Assembly: GCA_015272215.1 (NCBI GenBank)
Contig: JACYMD010000122.1
Coordinates: 1-64,000, forward strand
Origin: Rivularia sp. T60_A2020_040
GTDB taxonomy: Bacteria; Cyanobacteriota; Cyanobacteriia; Cyanobacteriales; Nostocaceae
DNA length: 64,000 nt
Direction: 5' to 3'
The notes beneath the pieces are model-generated. The model was not told the DNA's origin and did no database searches. It was given only the letters and a program-made list of their open reading frames with translations. Every line of letters begins with the position of its first letter. The first letter of the stretch is position 1. A program made the translations under genes and the position numbers. Positions 44,501 through 52,372 of this stretch are shown here, one piece after another.

Positions 44501-44595
44501 ATTTTAGATTTTAGATTTTGCGGAAAGTTGAGCCACTGCTCGGCTATAGTAGCGGTTTTAACCGCCGGATATTTGGAAAAATTTACTATTAACTA

Positions 44596-45174
44596 TCAAC
44601 CATTTTTTGCTGGAATTTTCGCGAGTTTAAGCACCGCTTCAACAGTGAATTGTAAACCTTCAAATAAAGAATCTGTAACTACTTCATCTCCAATGTAAGT
44701 ATAGGGTGCTGTATCTGGATAAAAAACGGTGATACTTCTGGCTTTACTATCCACCACCCAAACTCTTAATACACCAGCATTTAAATAATCTTGCGCTTTC
44801 AGCGCCATTTCACCAAAAGTTTGTCCGGGTGAGATAATTTCAATTGCTAAGTCTGGTGGAACCGAACAAGTTCCCTCTTCATCCCAATCATTTGGTAAAC
44901 GGTTTTTAGAAATATATACCAAATCCGGTGTCGGTACCCAATTACGTCCGTGACGAGTTAGGGCGATTGCCAATTCGGGACATACTTCTCCTTTATCTTT
45001 ACACCATCCATCGATTAAAAAAAGAAAAGCGCGGGTAAGTTTGGAATGGAATTTTTTTGGTGACATTTTAGGAATTGCTTGTCCGTCAACGAGTTCGTAG
45101 GTAATATCTCCTTCACCGGGAGGAAGATTTAAGAACTCTTCGAGAGTTAGTTCCTGGTTGAACTGGAGTACCAT
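44596..45174 (-). CDS. Uma2 family protein (second copy)
   Basis: A 192-residue Uma2 protein with a full set of blocks: LTLEEFLNLPPGEGDITYELVDGQAI (N-terminal), VPTPDLVYISKNRLP (about 96-110), PPDLAIEIISPGQTFGEMALKAQDYLNAGVLRVWVVD (split near residue 130), and SITVFY. The family fold is PD-(D/E)XK-like, and no function is settled. It is more canonical than the copy at 17321. Confidence 0.9.
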   Translation of the reverse strand: MVLQFNQELTLEEFLNLPPGEGDITYELVDGQAIPKMSPKKFHSKLTRAFLFLIDGWCKDKGEVCPELAIALTRHGRNWVPTPDLVYISKNRLPNDWDEEGTCSVPPDLAIEIISPGQTFGEMALKAQDYLNAGVLRVWVVDSKARSITVFYPDTAPYTYIGDEVVTDSLFEGLQFTVEAVLKLAKIPAKNG

Positions 45175-45221
45175 TTAAAAGTTATCACTAAACGTTGAGT
45201 GTAAAATCAAATTATAAACGA

Positions 45222-45287
45222 GGTTAAAGGTTAAAGGTCAGAGGTTAAAGGTTAAAGATTAAAGGTTAAAGGTTAAAGAATTTTGGA
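45222..45287. repeat. STRR (GGTTAAA units)
   Basis: About nine GGTTAAA or close variants (such as gaggttaaaggttaaagatt) lie upstream of the Uma2 gene. The same unit recurs at 21160, 35708 and 46172. Confidence 0.8.
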
Positions 45288-45378
45288 TTTTAAGGTGAGT
45301 ACCCCTGACTCGGTAGAAAGGGGATAGGTTTTTACTTTCTGCTATTCTTTCAGAAGATTATTCTTGAGGAAATCCAAA

Positions 45379-45930
45379 TCATAATAAATCCCCAGGAGTC
45401 CAACCTTTATCGTTTAAATGGCAAGATTCTGTCCGACGGATTCCTTTACCGTCAAGATTCCATGAATTGACTCGAAACCAAGCGGACTGCATTTTTAAAG
45501 GAACATCCGCAGGACCTGAGTATATAACTTCCATAGCCGAACCTGCAAGTAGGTTGACTATACGGAATTTGTCTTTCTTAGAATCTTCGTGTCCACAGTA
45601 GATTGAACGAGTTCTTTTACCCTCAAATTGGCGATATTCTCCAATTTTAAGTTGAATTTTAAACCTGAGCAGAGAATCTCTTTTTTTGCTTCTATTGCAA
45701 CCTTTATTTTTCCAGTTACAACAAGCATTTTTACCGGGTTTGATACTCTTTTTCATTCCTTTAAATTCTGTTTCTCCGCCCCATTGAAGTGCGTCAACTG
45801 TAAACGGTGTTTTATTATATATACAGAAAGCATGAGCGGGAGAACTCAATGCACTAATGCCTAGATAAAAAAAGAAGCCTAAGCCAATCACAAAACCAGA
45901 CTGTTTCACATTTTTTAAAACGTGACTCAT
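45379..45930 (-). CDS. secreted Cys-rich hypothetical protein
   Basis: A 183-residue protein with a signal peptide (hydrophobic residues 13-30 and a likely cleavage after SSPAHA, about residue 34). The mature part has six or more cysteines (including NACCNWKNKGC) that could form disulphides, and is basic. The family is not recognised; it may be a periplasmic or exported protein. The start is ATG at 45930. STRRs lie downstream of its 3' end. Confidence 0.7.
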   Translation of the reverse strand: MSHVLKNVKQSGFVIGLGFFFYLGISALSSPAHAFCIYNKTPFTVDALQWGGETEFKGMKKSIKPGKNACCNWKNKGCNRSKKRDSLLRFKIQLKIGEYRQFEGKRTRSIYCGHEDSKKDKFRIVNLLAGSAMEVIYSGPADVPLKMQSAWFRVNSWNLDGKGIRRTESCHLNDKGWTPGDLL

Positions 45931-46230
45931 TATTTTCTCCTAATTTTATTTATCACTATTTTTAGAACTGAAATATCTACAGGTCAAAGGTTAAAGGTTA
46001 GAGTTCTGCACAATAAAATTACCACATTTAATCTGCTAATGTTGTATTGCAATGACTATTGTGGACATACTTCTTTTCAACTTCACACTATCTAAATTTA
46101 TTTCCCCTAGGTGATGATTTTAACTACAAAATTGTTGAAGCTTATTACTGAATATTAATTATAAAATTATCAGGTTAAAGGTTAAAGGTTAAAGGTTAAA
46201 GATCAACTGTCAACTGTTAACTATCAACTG
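45931..46230. other. spacer with STRR
   Basis: A gene-free 300-bp gap. A GGTTAAA array runs at about 46172-46199 and CTGTCAACTGTCAACTATCAA units at 46204-46240, reaching the cobL stop. There is no other recognised signal. Confidence 0.5.
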
Positions 46231-47451
46231 TCAACCATCAACTGATTCCTTCACCACAACCCACTGCGTCACAGGTACCATCGGTTTCCATCCCAAAAAT
46301 TTACCTATGGGTTGCGCTCTTTGTATCGCTATCCTGCTCAAGCTTCCACCAACTTGATTGTGCCATTCGATTAACTTTTGTTCGCTTTCTACTGTCACCG
46401 CATTCGCTACCAAACGTCCACCCATCCGTAATGCTTGCCAACAGGTATCAAATAATCCTTCTACAGTTGCACCACCACCAATAAAAACCGCGTCTGGTGG
46501 CTCTAATCCTTGTAACACTGCTGGTGCTTTACCATGAATTATCCGGAGATTTGGTGTGCCTAAACTTGCTGCATTATCGGCAATATAATTAAGTCTGGAC
46601 TCATTTTGTTCAATAGCGATCGCCCAACATCGGGAATGAGTCCGCATCCATTCTACACTGATGGAACCGCAACCAGCACCAATATCCCACAACATTTGTC
46701 CGGGAATGGGTGCGAGAGCCGCTAAGGTGATGGCTCTAATTTCGCGTTTGGTGAGTTGTCCGTCGTGGTGATAAGCTACATCTGGTAAACCGGCGATTCT
46801 GGGAAGCTGTAAGATATCTGCATCGGCGACACATTCCACTGCAATTGTGTTTAAACTAGCAACTTGAGTATTTGTCCACTGTTCAGCAATCCCTTCTACT
46901 ATATTTTCGCGCTGTCCCCCCATATATTCCAAAACTGTAATTTTACTACGACTAAAGCCTCTATCAACAAGGGTTTCAGCGACAATTTGGGGAGTGTTTC
47001 TACCTTCACTGAGAATCAACAACCGCGCACCTGGATAAATGATTGGATGTAGCACAGATATCGGACGAGCTGCTAAACTTAAGGTTTCTATTTCTTGTAA
47101 AGCCCATCCCAAACGGGAACAAGCAAGACTGAAAGCAGAAGGTGCAGGAATAATAGTTATTTCTGTAATAGGTATACGACGAGTGAGAGTAACGCCAATT
47201 CCGAAGCACATCGGGTCACCGCTTGCTAAAATGCAGACAGATTGTCCGCGACGTTGAATAATTTCTTCTACCGAAATGACGATAGGAGAACTCCAAATGA
47301 TTTTTTTTCTCGTATCATTTTCAGGAAGCATCGATAAATGACGAGAACCACCTACCAATACATCCGCTCGTTCGACAAGTTTGGCAGCTACCTGACTCAA
47401 TCCAGGTAAACCATCCTCACCAATGCCCACCACTGATAACCATTTATGCAT
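46231..47451 (-). CDS. cobL: precorrin-6Y C5,15-methyltransferase (CbiE-CbiT fusion)
   Basis: A 406-residue fusion of CbiE and CbiT. The CbiE half (about 1-205, WLSVVGIGEDGLPGLS, SGDPMCFGIGVTL) is a tetrapyrrole methylase that methylates C5. The CbiT half (about 215-400, WDIGAGCGSISVEWMRTHS, PDAVFIGGGATVEGLFD) methylates C15 with decarboxylation. It diverges from cobH, 344 bases away. No cobalamin riboswitch was recognised in this spacer. Confidence 0.93.
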   Translation of the reverse strand: MHKWLSVVGIGEDGLPGLSQVAAKLVERADVLVGGSRHLSMLPENDTRKKIIWSSPIVISVEEIIQRRGQSVCILASGDPMCFGIGVTLTRRIPITEITIIPAPSAFSLACSRLGWALQEIETLSLAARPISVLHPIIYPGARLLILSEGRNTPQIVAETLVDRGFSRSKITVLEYMGGQRENIVEGIAEQWTNTQVASLNTIAVECVADADILQLPRIAGLPDVAYHHDGQLTKREIRAITLAALAPIPGQMLWDIGAGCGSISVEWMRTHSRCWAIAIEQNESRLNYIADNAASLGTPNLRIIHGKAPAVLQGLEPPDAVFIGGGATVEGLFDTCWQALRMGGRLVANAVTVESEQKLIEWHNQVGGSLSRIAIQRAQPIGKFLGWKPMVPVTQWVVVKESVDG

Positions 47452-47795
47452 TAACGTGCATTTGTTTGTTTTAATTACAATTATATTCCCGGTTGGTAAT
47501 TGGTAATTGCGAATTGCGAATTGTTAATTGTTAATTGCATTCATGGTATTGTGAAAATCGCTAAAACTCCTAATATCAAGTTCAGTTAAGCTATCGCGCA
47601 TTTAATTTATATTTTTCTAGCAGACAGGGATGCCTGCACTACAAAACTTGAATAAAATTTGAATATACTTTCTTAAACGCTTTTTAGCTTAATTACTTCC
47701 TACTTACAAAGTATTACCCATTCCCAATCACCCATTCCCAATCACCCATTCCCAATTACCAATTCCCAATTACCAATTACCCATTCCCAATTTAA
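47452..47795. promoter_or_regulatory. divergent cobL-cobH spacer with repeat E2 and STRR
   Basis: A divergent spacer with repeat E2 (47594-47668) and a CCCATTC/CCAATTA STRR at 47716-47790 that stops just before the cobH ATG at 47796. Both genes' promoters must lie around these repeats. Confidence 0.5.
47594..47668. repeat. interspersed repeat family E, copy E2
   Basis: Matches the unit at 40065-40138, with gcagacagggatgcctgcac in the centre. Changes on both sides of the central hairpin partly compensate each other. Confidence 0.7.
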
Positions 47796-48419
47796 ATGAA
47801 CTACATCCGCAATCCTCAAGAAATTTATAATCGTTCCTTTTCGATGATTCGTGCAGAAGCGAATTTAGAAAGCTTACCCATTGACTTAGTACCTTTAGCG
47901 GTGCGGATAATTCATAGTTGCGGCATGACGGATATTGTTACTGATTTAGCAGCGTCTCCCCAAGCTGTAAATATTGCTATAAAAGCACTTGCAGCGGGTA
48001 AACCGATTTTATGCGATGCTGAAATGGTAGCAAAAGGTATCATTCAACGGCGTTTACCTGCGGATAATCGCGTAATTTGTACGTTGAATTATCCAGAAGT
48101 ACCCGAATTAGCTAAAAGTATCGGTAATACTCGTTCTGCGGCTGCTGTCGAGTTGTGGAAACCTGATTTAGAAAACGCGATCGCAGTTATCGGTAATGCT
48201 CCCACGGCTTTGTTTCATCTTTTAGAATTACTTGATGCAGGATTTCCCAAACCTGCGGTAATTTTGGGTTTCCCGGTGGGTTTTGTCGGTGCAGCAGAAT
48301 CAAAAGCGGCATTGGCTGCGGATAGTCGGGGAGTGCCGTTTGTGACACTACATGGTAGAAGAGGAGGAAGTGCGATCGCAGCGGCTGCCGTTAATGCTTT
48401 ATGTCAGGAGGAGCAATGA
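47796..48419 (+). CDS. cobH: precorrin-8X methylmutase
   Basis: A 207-residue CobH/CbiC enzyme, which moves the C11 methyl group to C12 to give hydrogenobyrinate (or its cobalt form). Blocks are RSFSMIRAEANLESLP (about residues 14-29), VRIIHSCGMTDIV (about 36-48), KPILCDAEMVAKGI (about 68-81) and GFPVGFVGAAESKAAL. The last codon overlaps the first base pair of cobI (ATGA), so the two are cotranscribed. An AGGAGGAGCA at its 3' end is the cobI ribosome site. Confidence 0.93.
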   Translation: MNYIRNPQEIYNRSFSMIRAEANLESLPIDLVPLAVRIIHSCGMTDIVTDLAASPQAVNIAIKALAAGKPILCDAEMVAKGIIQRRLPADNRVICTLNYPEVPELAKSIGNTRSAAAVELWKPDLENAIAVIGNAPTALFHLLELLDAGFPKPAVILGFPVGFVGAAESKAALAADSRGVPFVTLHGRRGGSAIAAAAVNALCQEEQ

Positions 48420-49147
48420 GTTTGGGTTGTCTTTACGGTGTTGGTGTGGGTACGGGAAACCCGGAGTTAATTACATTAAAAGCGTTACGAATTTTACAAA
48501 CTGTTCCGATAGTAGCTTATCCTGCATCAGAAGATGGTAACAGTTTTGCGCGTTCGATTGTTGCTGAATTTCTTCAAAGTAATCAAATTGAAGTGCCAAT
48601 AGTATTACCTTTTAAATTAGAAAAATCCGCTCAAACCTTTTATGATCAAGCTGCCGAAGAATTAGCCAAACATTTAAATAATGGAAAAGATGTTGCAGTT
48701 TTATGTGAAGGAGACCCGTTTTTTTACGGTAGTTTCATGTATATTTTTAATCGTCTTTCCCCGAAATTTACAACAGAAGTAATTCCCGGCATTTCTTCAG
48801 TAATGGCAAGTGCTGCAATGATAGGAGTACCATTAACTTATCGTAATGATGTGTTTATGGTGCTTTCGGGAATACTTTCAGAAGAAATTTTACGAGAGAA
48901 ATTACAAGTTGCAGATGCTGCGGTAATTATTAAATTAGGCAGAAATTTTAGTAAAGTAAAGCAAGTTTTGCAAGAGTTAGAGTTAGTTGAAAGAGCGAAA
49001 TATGTCGAATATGCGACTATGGAGAATCAAAAGATATTATCTATAAATGAAGTTGAAATAGAAACAGTACCTTATTTTTCCTTGATAGTTATAGCAAGCC
49101 AATTAAAAGAGTTAGGAGTTAGTACCACCGGAATTGTAGAGACGTAG
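48416..49147 (+). CDS. cobI: precorrin-2 C20-methyltransferase
   Basis: A 243-residue tetrapyrrole methylase (CobI/CbiL), adding the C20 methyl group early in corrin synthesis. GVGVGTGNPELITLKAL (about residues 8-24), ALCEGDPFFYGSFMYIF-like (about 101-117) and the block VIPGISSVMASAAMIGVPL are characteristic. The ATG at 48416 overlaps the cobH stop by ATGA and has AGGAGG 5 bases upstream, so the longer frame from 48401 is rejected. The 3' end runs into the palindromic repeat at 49137. Confidence 0.93.
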   Translation: MSLGCLYGVGVGTGNPELITLKALRILQTVPIVAYPASEDGNSFARSIVAEFLQSNQIEVPIVLPFKLEKSAQTFYDQAAEELAKHLNNGKDVAVLCEGDPFFYGSFMYIFNRLSPKFTTEVIPGISSVMASAAMIGVPLTYRNDVFMVLSGILSEEILREKLQVADAAVIIKLGRNFSKVKQVLQELELVERAKYVEYATMENQKILSINEVEIETVPYFSLIVIASQLKELGVSTTGIVET

Positions 49148-49168
49148 CATTGCTACGTCTGTACCGGA
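49137..49168. repeat. GTAGAGACGTAGCA palindromic repeat overlapping cobI 3' end
   Basis: tgtagagacgtagcattgct followed by acgtctgtaccgg. The left arm supplies the cobI stop (TAG), and the same piece recurs at 55384. The palindrome lacks a T-run here. Confidence 0.7.
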
Positions 49169-49228
49169 GTTAAGAGTTAGGAATTAATAATAATTGTCCC
49201 CTTGTCCGTTCATCTTTTATTTAATTTT

Positions 49229-50371
49229 CTAGTTAGAATAAGAATTAATTTCGGTAGCAATCACTATTAAATAGTCGTCAGCCTTAAGCTTATAATTTGG
49301 TTGTGGATTAGTTATTATTTCTCGTTTTTCAACTTTTTCAGCATCAATAACTGTTGTTTCAATAGCAATAACTGTTTTTTGCTCATTTCGCTTTATATCC
49401 ATAAAAACTTCTATAAAACGAGAGTCAACTTGGTCTTGTGAAACACGGATTTTTTGTATTTCAGAACCGTATTCATAAGTTAATATATCAAAAATCACTT
49501 CACTAATATTATGATTAATGACAGCATTAGAAATTAAAAGACTAGATAATTTGCCGCTGACAATCATTTCATTTGCAACTCCCTTATAAGTTTCGAGATG
49601 TGTTTCATCAGCAATTTCTAGAATTATATAAACTTCACTGTTAATTTTTTTGACATTGAAACAAGCTAATATAGCTTTATAATCGCGGTTTTCAGGACTT
49701 AATTGATGGTCTCCTAAAATAATGACAGTTTTTGCTTGTGCTAAATTTGCTTTTTTTAAATTATCAGCATTTATTGGACCTTTAATAAAATGAAAATTAT
49801 CATCATTAATTGGATTTCTTTCAATATCAGCAATTAAAACTACTGGTGTTTTTCGAGTCTCAGGATTCTTGCGTAATTCTTTAACAATTTGATTGATACG
49901 ATGATTATATTCACATATAATAATATGATTTTCATCATCATAAGAACCAATTCCTAAAGCTTCTTGAATTTTTCCTTGAATTTTTCTGTCTATGATAATA
50001 CTGAAAATCAAAACTCTTGATAATTCTAAAGCTACAGTTCCAACTAACATAACTGCTACTGCAATCAACTTCCCAGGAACAGTTTTAGGATATATATCAC
50101 CATATCCAACCGTAGTTATAGTAGTTATAGTCCACCAAAGGCCATCCCCAAAATTTTTAATGTTTGTATCATGAAGTTCTTTAGATAAGTCTGGTATAGT
50201 CTTACCTATTTCTTGAGATTCAGATGAAGAGATTGTTAAAGGAATAAAGCAAGCAAATATAATAAAAATGATGACAATAATGATAAATTGAAAAATCGGT
50301 TTTTTTGTTTCAACAAATTTCAAGCACTTTTTTATCCAACGATTTAGATTTTGTTTTGGTGGTTTTTGCAT
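49229..50371 (-). CDS. potassium channel with TrkA-N/RCK domain
   Basis: A 380-residue K+ channel of the two-helix type. TM1 is about residues 24-48 (FIIIVIIFIIFACFIPLTI); the pore carries the selectivity filter TTVGYGDIYP (about 85-94); TM2 is about 103-128. From about 148 a Rossmann-type regulatory domain starts (HIIICEYNHRINQIVKELRK), followed by a second C-terminal RCK-like part. It is like MthK and Kch channels. The ligand controlling it is unknown. The start is ATG at 50371. Confidence 0.9.
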   Translation of the reverse strand: MQKPPKQNLNRWIKKCLKFVETKKPIFQFIIIVIIFIIFACFIPLTISSSESQEIGKTIPDLSKELHDTNIKNFGDGLWWTITTITTVGYGDIYPKTVPGKLIAVAVMLVGTVALELSRVLIFSIIIDRKIQGKIQEALGIGSYDDENHIIICEYNHRINQIVKELRKNPETRKTPVVLIADIERNPINDDNFHFIKGPINADNLKKANLAQAKTVIILGDHQLSPENRDYKAILACFNVKKINSEVYIILEIADETHLETYKGVANEMIVSGKLSSLLISNAVINHNISEVIFDILTYEYGSEIQKIRVSQDQVDSRFIEVFMDIKRNEQKTVIAIETTVIDAEKVEKREIITNPQPNYKLKADDYLIVIATEINSYSN

Positions 50372-50698
50372 AATGTTGATTTTTTGGGGAGAAAGTTATC
50401 GAATTCAAACATAATCAAAACATTAAATATAACTAGAACATTCAACCTTTTGAAAAGTACATATTCAGCTTGATATGTGTAGGATAGTACGACGTATTAC
50501 TACACACAAAAAAATCCACTTTTACCAAACATAAGTGTTATCTCACTATTCACTAATCTTTGTAAAGTAAAGTTTTTACATTGATATTGATGAAAGAAGA
50601 AAAGCCAAAATTATTCGATAAAGAAGTCGGGTTTTTATGATGATTATTTTTGATGACAGATATTTCAGATAAAAACCCGACTTCTCAACCCCTATTAA
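50372..50698. repeat. gene-free gap with repeat family A copy A0
   Basis: The intact reference copy of family A is at 50622-50685: a perfect 16-bp inverted repeat, AGAAGTCGGGTTTTTA and TAAAAACCCGACTTCT, around 32 bases. The rest of the 327-bp gap is AT-rich channel-gene leader. Copies A1 and A2 lie at 51221 and 51513. Confidence 0.8.
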
Positions 50699-51178
50699 TT
50701 ATCCCCGCAACATTCCCCGATAAATTCCCGGTGAAGAATCTTCAATAATCGTTGCACCTACAGTTTTTTGATAAAATTCCGCGACGCTTTCACCTGCTCC
50801 ACCGATAATTGCATAACCATATCCTTGCACTCGCATATCGTGCAGACAAGCTAATAATAATGCTTTGCCAACTTTACGCCCTCTTGCTGCTTCACCAACC
50901 CCAATCGGACCAAAAAAATTCTTACAAGTGCATTCGTAACAAGCAAAGCCGAGAATCTGCTGGTTTTCCACAGCAATCCAACAACTAGGAGGTGAATTTT
51001 TAAAAGCAACGTCACATTCACTCATCCAACGTGTATTAAATTGCTCCTCTACCCAAGCAAGAATAACTTTTTTTTCTGGTGCGATCGCACGTCTAATAAC
51101 TATACCCTGCTTATCTTGTGCTATAATCTCCGCTTCTAAGGAGGGAAGAGTATAGAGTTTAACTAACATATCAGCCAT
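50699..51178 (-). CDS. GNAT family N-acetyltransferase
   Basis: A protein of about 159 residues with the acetyl-CoA fold. The A motif is VGEAARGRKVGKALLLACLHDMRVQG (about residues 90-117; V-x-x-x-x-RG+++G pattern), followed by YAIIGGAGESVAEFYQKTVGATII. The substrate is unknown. The ATG at 51178 is preferred over the TTG at 51184. It shares the strand with ptuB but lies across the repeat nest. Confidence 0.82.
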   Translation of the reverse strand: MADMLVKLYTLPSLEAEIIAQDKQGIVIRRAIAPEKKVILAWVEEQFNTRWMSECDVAFKNSPPSCWIAVENQQILGFACYECTCKNFFGPIGVGEAARGRKVGKALLLACLHDMRVQGYGYAIIGGAGESVAEFYQKTVGATIIEDSSPGIYRGMLRG

Positions 51179-51220
51179 AATCAATTTTAGATTTTAGATT
51201 TTGGATTTTTTCGTGGGGTA

Positions 51221-51487
51221 AGAAGTCGGGTTTTTATGACTACTCCCATTCCGCTTTAAGATTACCTTTCACCCGTAGGGTGCGGTTCATCTCTTTTTAC
51301 CTCTTTCCTCTGCGCTCTCTCTCTTGAAAAGTTGTTCATGGGGGAAACCCCCAAGACCACACTTTCCGCTGCGTCTAGTAAGGTTTTTTATTTCTCCCTG
51401 GGGGAGACGCTGCGCGAACGGTAATCTTCTACTGGGAAGGGAGTAAGAAGTGAGATTACAGATATTTATCGTAAAAACCCGACTTCT
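51221..51487. repeat. family A copy A1, interrupted by element C2
   Basis: The left arm AGAAGTCGGGTTTTTATGAC (51221-51240) and right arm TAAAAACCCGACTTCT (51472-51487) belong to one repeat A split by element C2. Comparison with copy A2 (ataacTAagaagtgag) shows the empty site; here it reads atgacTA[C2]TAagaagtgag, a two-base TA duplication. Confidence 0.8.
51241..51445. repeat. MITE-like element family C, copy C2, with three insertions
   Basis: Reverse-oriented copy of 842-948, enlarged from 107 to about 205 bp. Three segments have no counterpart in C1: about 51267-51288 (hairpin acccgtagggtgcggtt), about 51321-51370 (with tgggggaaacccccaagacc) and about 51392-51419 (ccctgggggagacgctgcgc). 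Each has hairpin potential, suggesting secondary insertion of smaller palindromic repeats. Confidence 0.75.
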
Positions 51488-51512
51488 ATGATTATGGTTG
51501 AACCTACGGGTA

Positions 51513-51704
51513 AGAAGTCAGGTTTTTATAACTAAGAAGTGAGATTACAGATATAGCGGTTTTCCGATTCATGGTGCAATACAAATTTTACCTCACCCCG
51601 CCCTCTTAACCCCTCTCCTTTTTAAGGAGAGGGGAAGGGGGTGAGGTTTTACTGTCTTGGAATCAACTGAAATTTGCTATATTCATCTTAAAAACCCGAC
51701 TTCT
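51513..51704. repeat. family A copy A2, interrupted by element B3
   Basis: The arms AGAAGTCAGGTTTTTATA (from 51513) and TAAAAACCCGACTTCT (51689-51704) are split by element B3. Copy A1 reads acagatatttatcg at this point, so the site before insertion was acagaTAttcatc, giving a TA duplication. Confidence 0.8.
51552..51681. repeat. MITE-like element family B, copy B3
   Basis: The 130-bp reverse-oriented copy of 12623 and 37091, from TATAGCGG to TTGCTATA. It has the same central hairpin (cctcaccccgccctcttaac and gaggggaagggggtgagg). It lies wholly within repeat A2. Confidence 0.85.
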
Positions 51705-51724
51705 ATGATTAAAGTAGGGCTTAA

Positions 51725-52372
51725 TTAGCATGAATAAAACTGCTGCATTACATAGGAAATTGTTGCCCAAAAAGGAACATAACTTTGAGTTTCATCTCTC
51801 TCTAAATAAGCTTCGGCTAGCTGTTTAATTTCCTTCTCTGACAGCCCTTGAGTGGCTTCTAAAACACCATCAACTACTTTACGACGCATTTTTTTTAATT
51901 TATTAATATCTAGCGCTAACATCTTAATTGTAGTTTCTGCGGCTTCTTGATGTTCGGGATTTTCTGTCGGTAAAATTTCCCCCGCACCAGTGTATCTAAA
52001 ATATTTACTGCAATTGGGATCTAACGGTGAAATCATCAATTCTTCGTCAAACCAACCACCTTTTTTATGCCCACAATGTACGGGTTTAGTTGGTCTTTGT
52101 TCGTCTTCTCCCTGACAGGATGAAATTAAATTAGTGTAAGTAAATGTCAAATTTGTATACTTACTTTTAGGACGATAATGTTCGATATGACATTTTTTTC
52201 TACTAATACGAATACCGCAATAACAACAGATGTAACCTTGTTCATGAAGTATCGATTCGTAGACATCATTTTTGACATTTCGATTGAAAGCTTTCCACTT
52301 TGTAGTGCTGGAAACTTTCTTGTTATATGCAGTTAAGCTACTAGGTTCTGAACCTTTTTCAATATATTTCAT
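51725..52372 (-). CDS. ptuB: Septu-like HNH nuclease (PtuB / TIGR02646 type)
   Basis: A 215-residue HNH nuclease. In Septu anti-phage systems PtuB is the HNH effector that acts with the ATPase PtuA. The motif YICCYCGIRISRKKCHIEHYRPKS (CxxC at about 49-52 and H-x-E-H at about 62-65) matches the TIGR02646 family, and PVHCGHKKGGWFDEE (about 100-114) follows. Its start overlaps the ptuA stop by ATGA, so the two are one operon, with ptuA first. PtuB of retrons is an alternative, but no reverse transcriptase is nearby. Confidence 0.8.
   Translation of the reverse strand: MKYIEKGSEPSSLTAYNKKVSSTTKWKAFNRNVKNDVYESILHEQGYICCYCGIRISRKKCHIEHYRPKSKYTNLTFTYTNLISSCQGEDEQRPTKPVHCGHKKGGWFDEELMISPLDPNCSKYFRYTGAGEILPTENPEHQEAAETTIKMLALDINKLKKMRRKVVDGVLEATQGLSEKEIKQLAEAYLERDETQSYVPFWATISYVMQQFYSC

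Noticed and set aside
44521-44595. Cobalamin riboswitch suggested by gagccactgctcgg near cobK
   Set aside because: Only a short match is present, downstream of cobK and inside repeat-like sequence, without the B12 box or the helices of the riboswitch.
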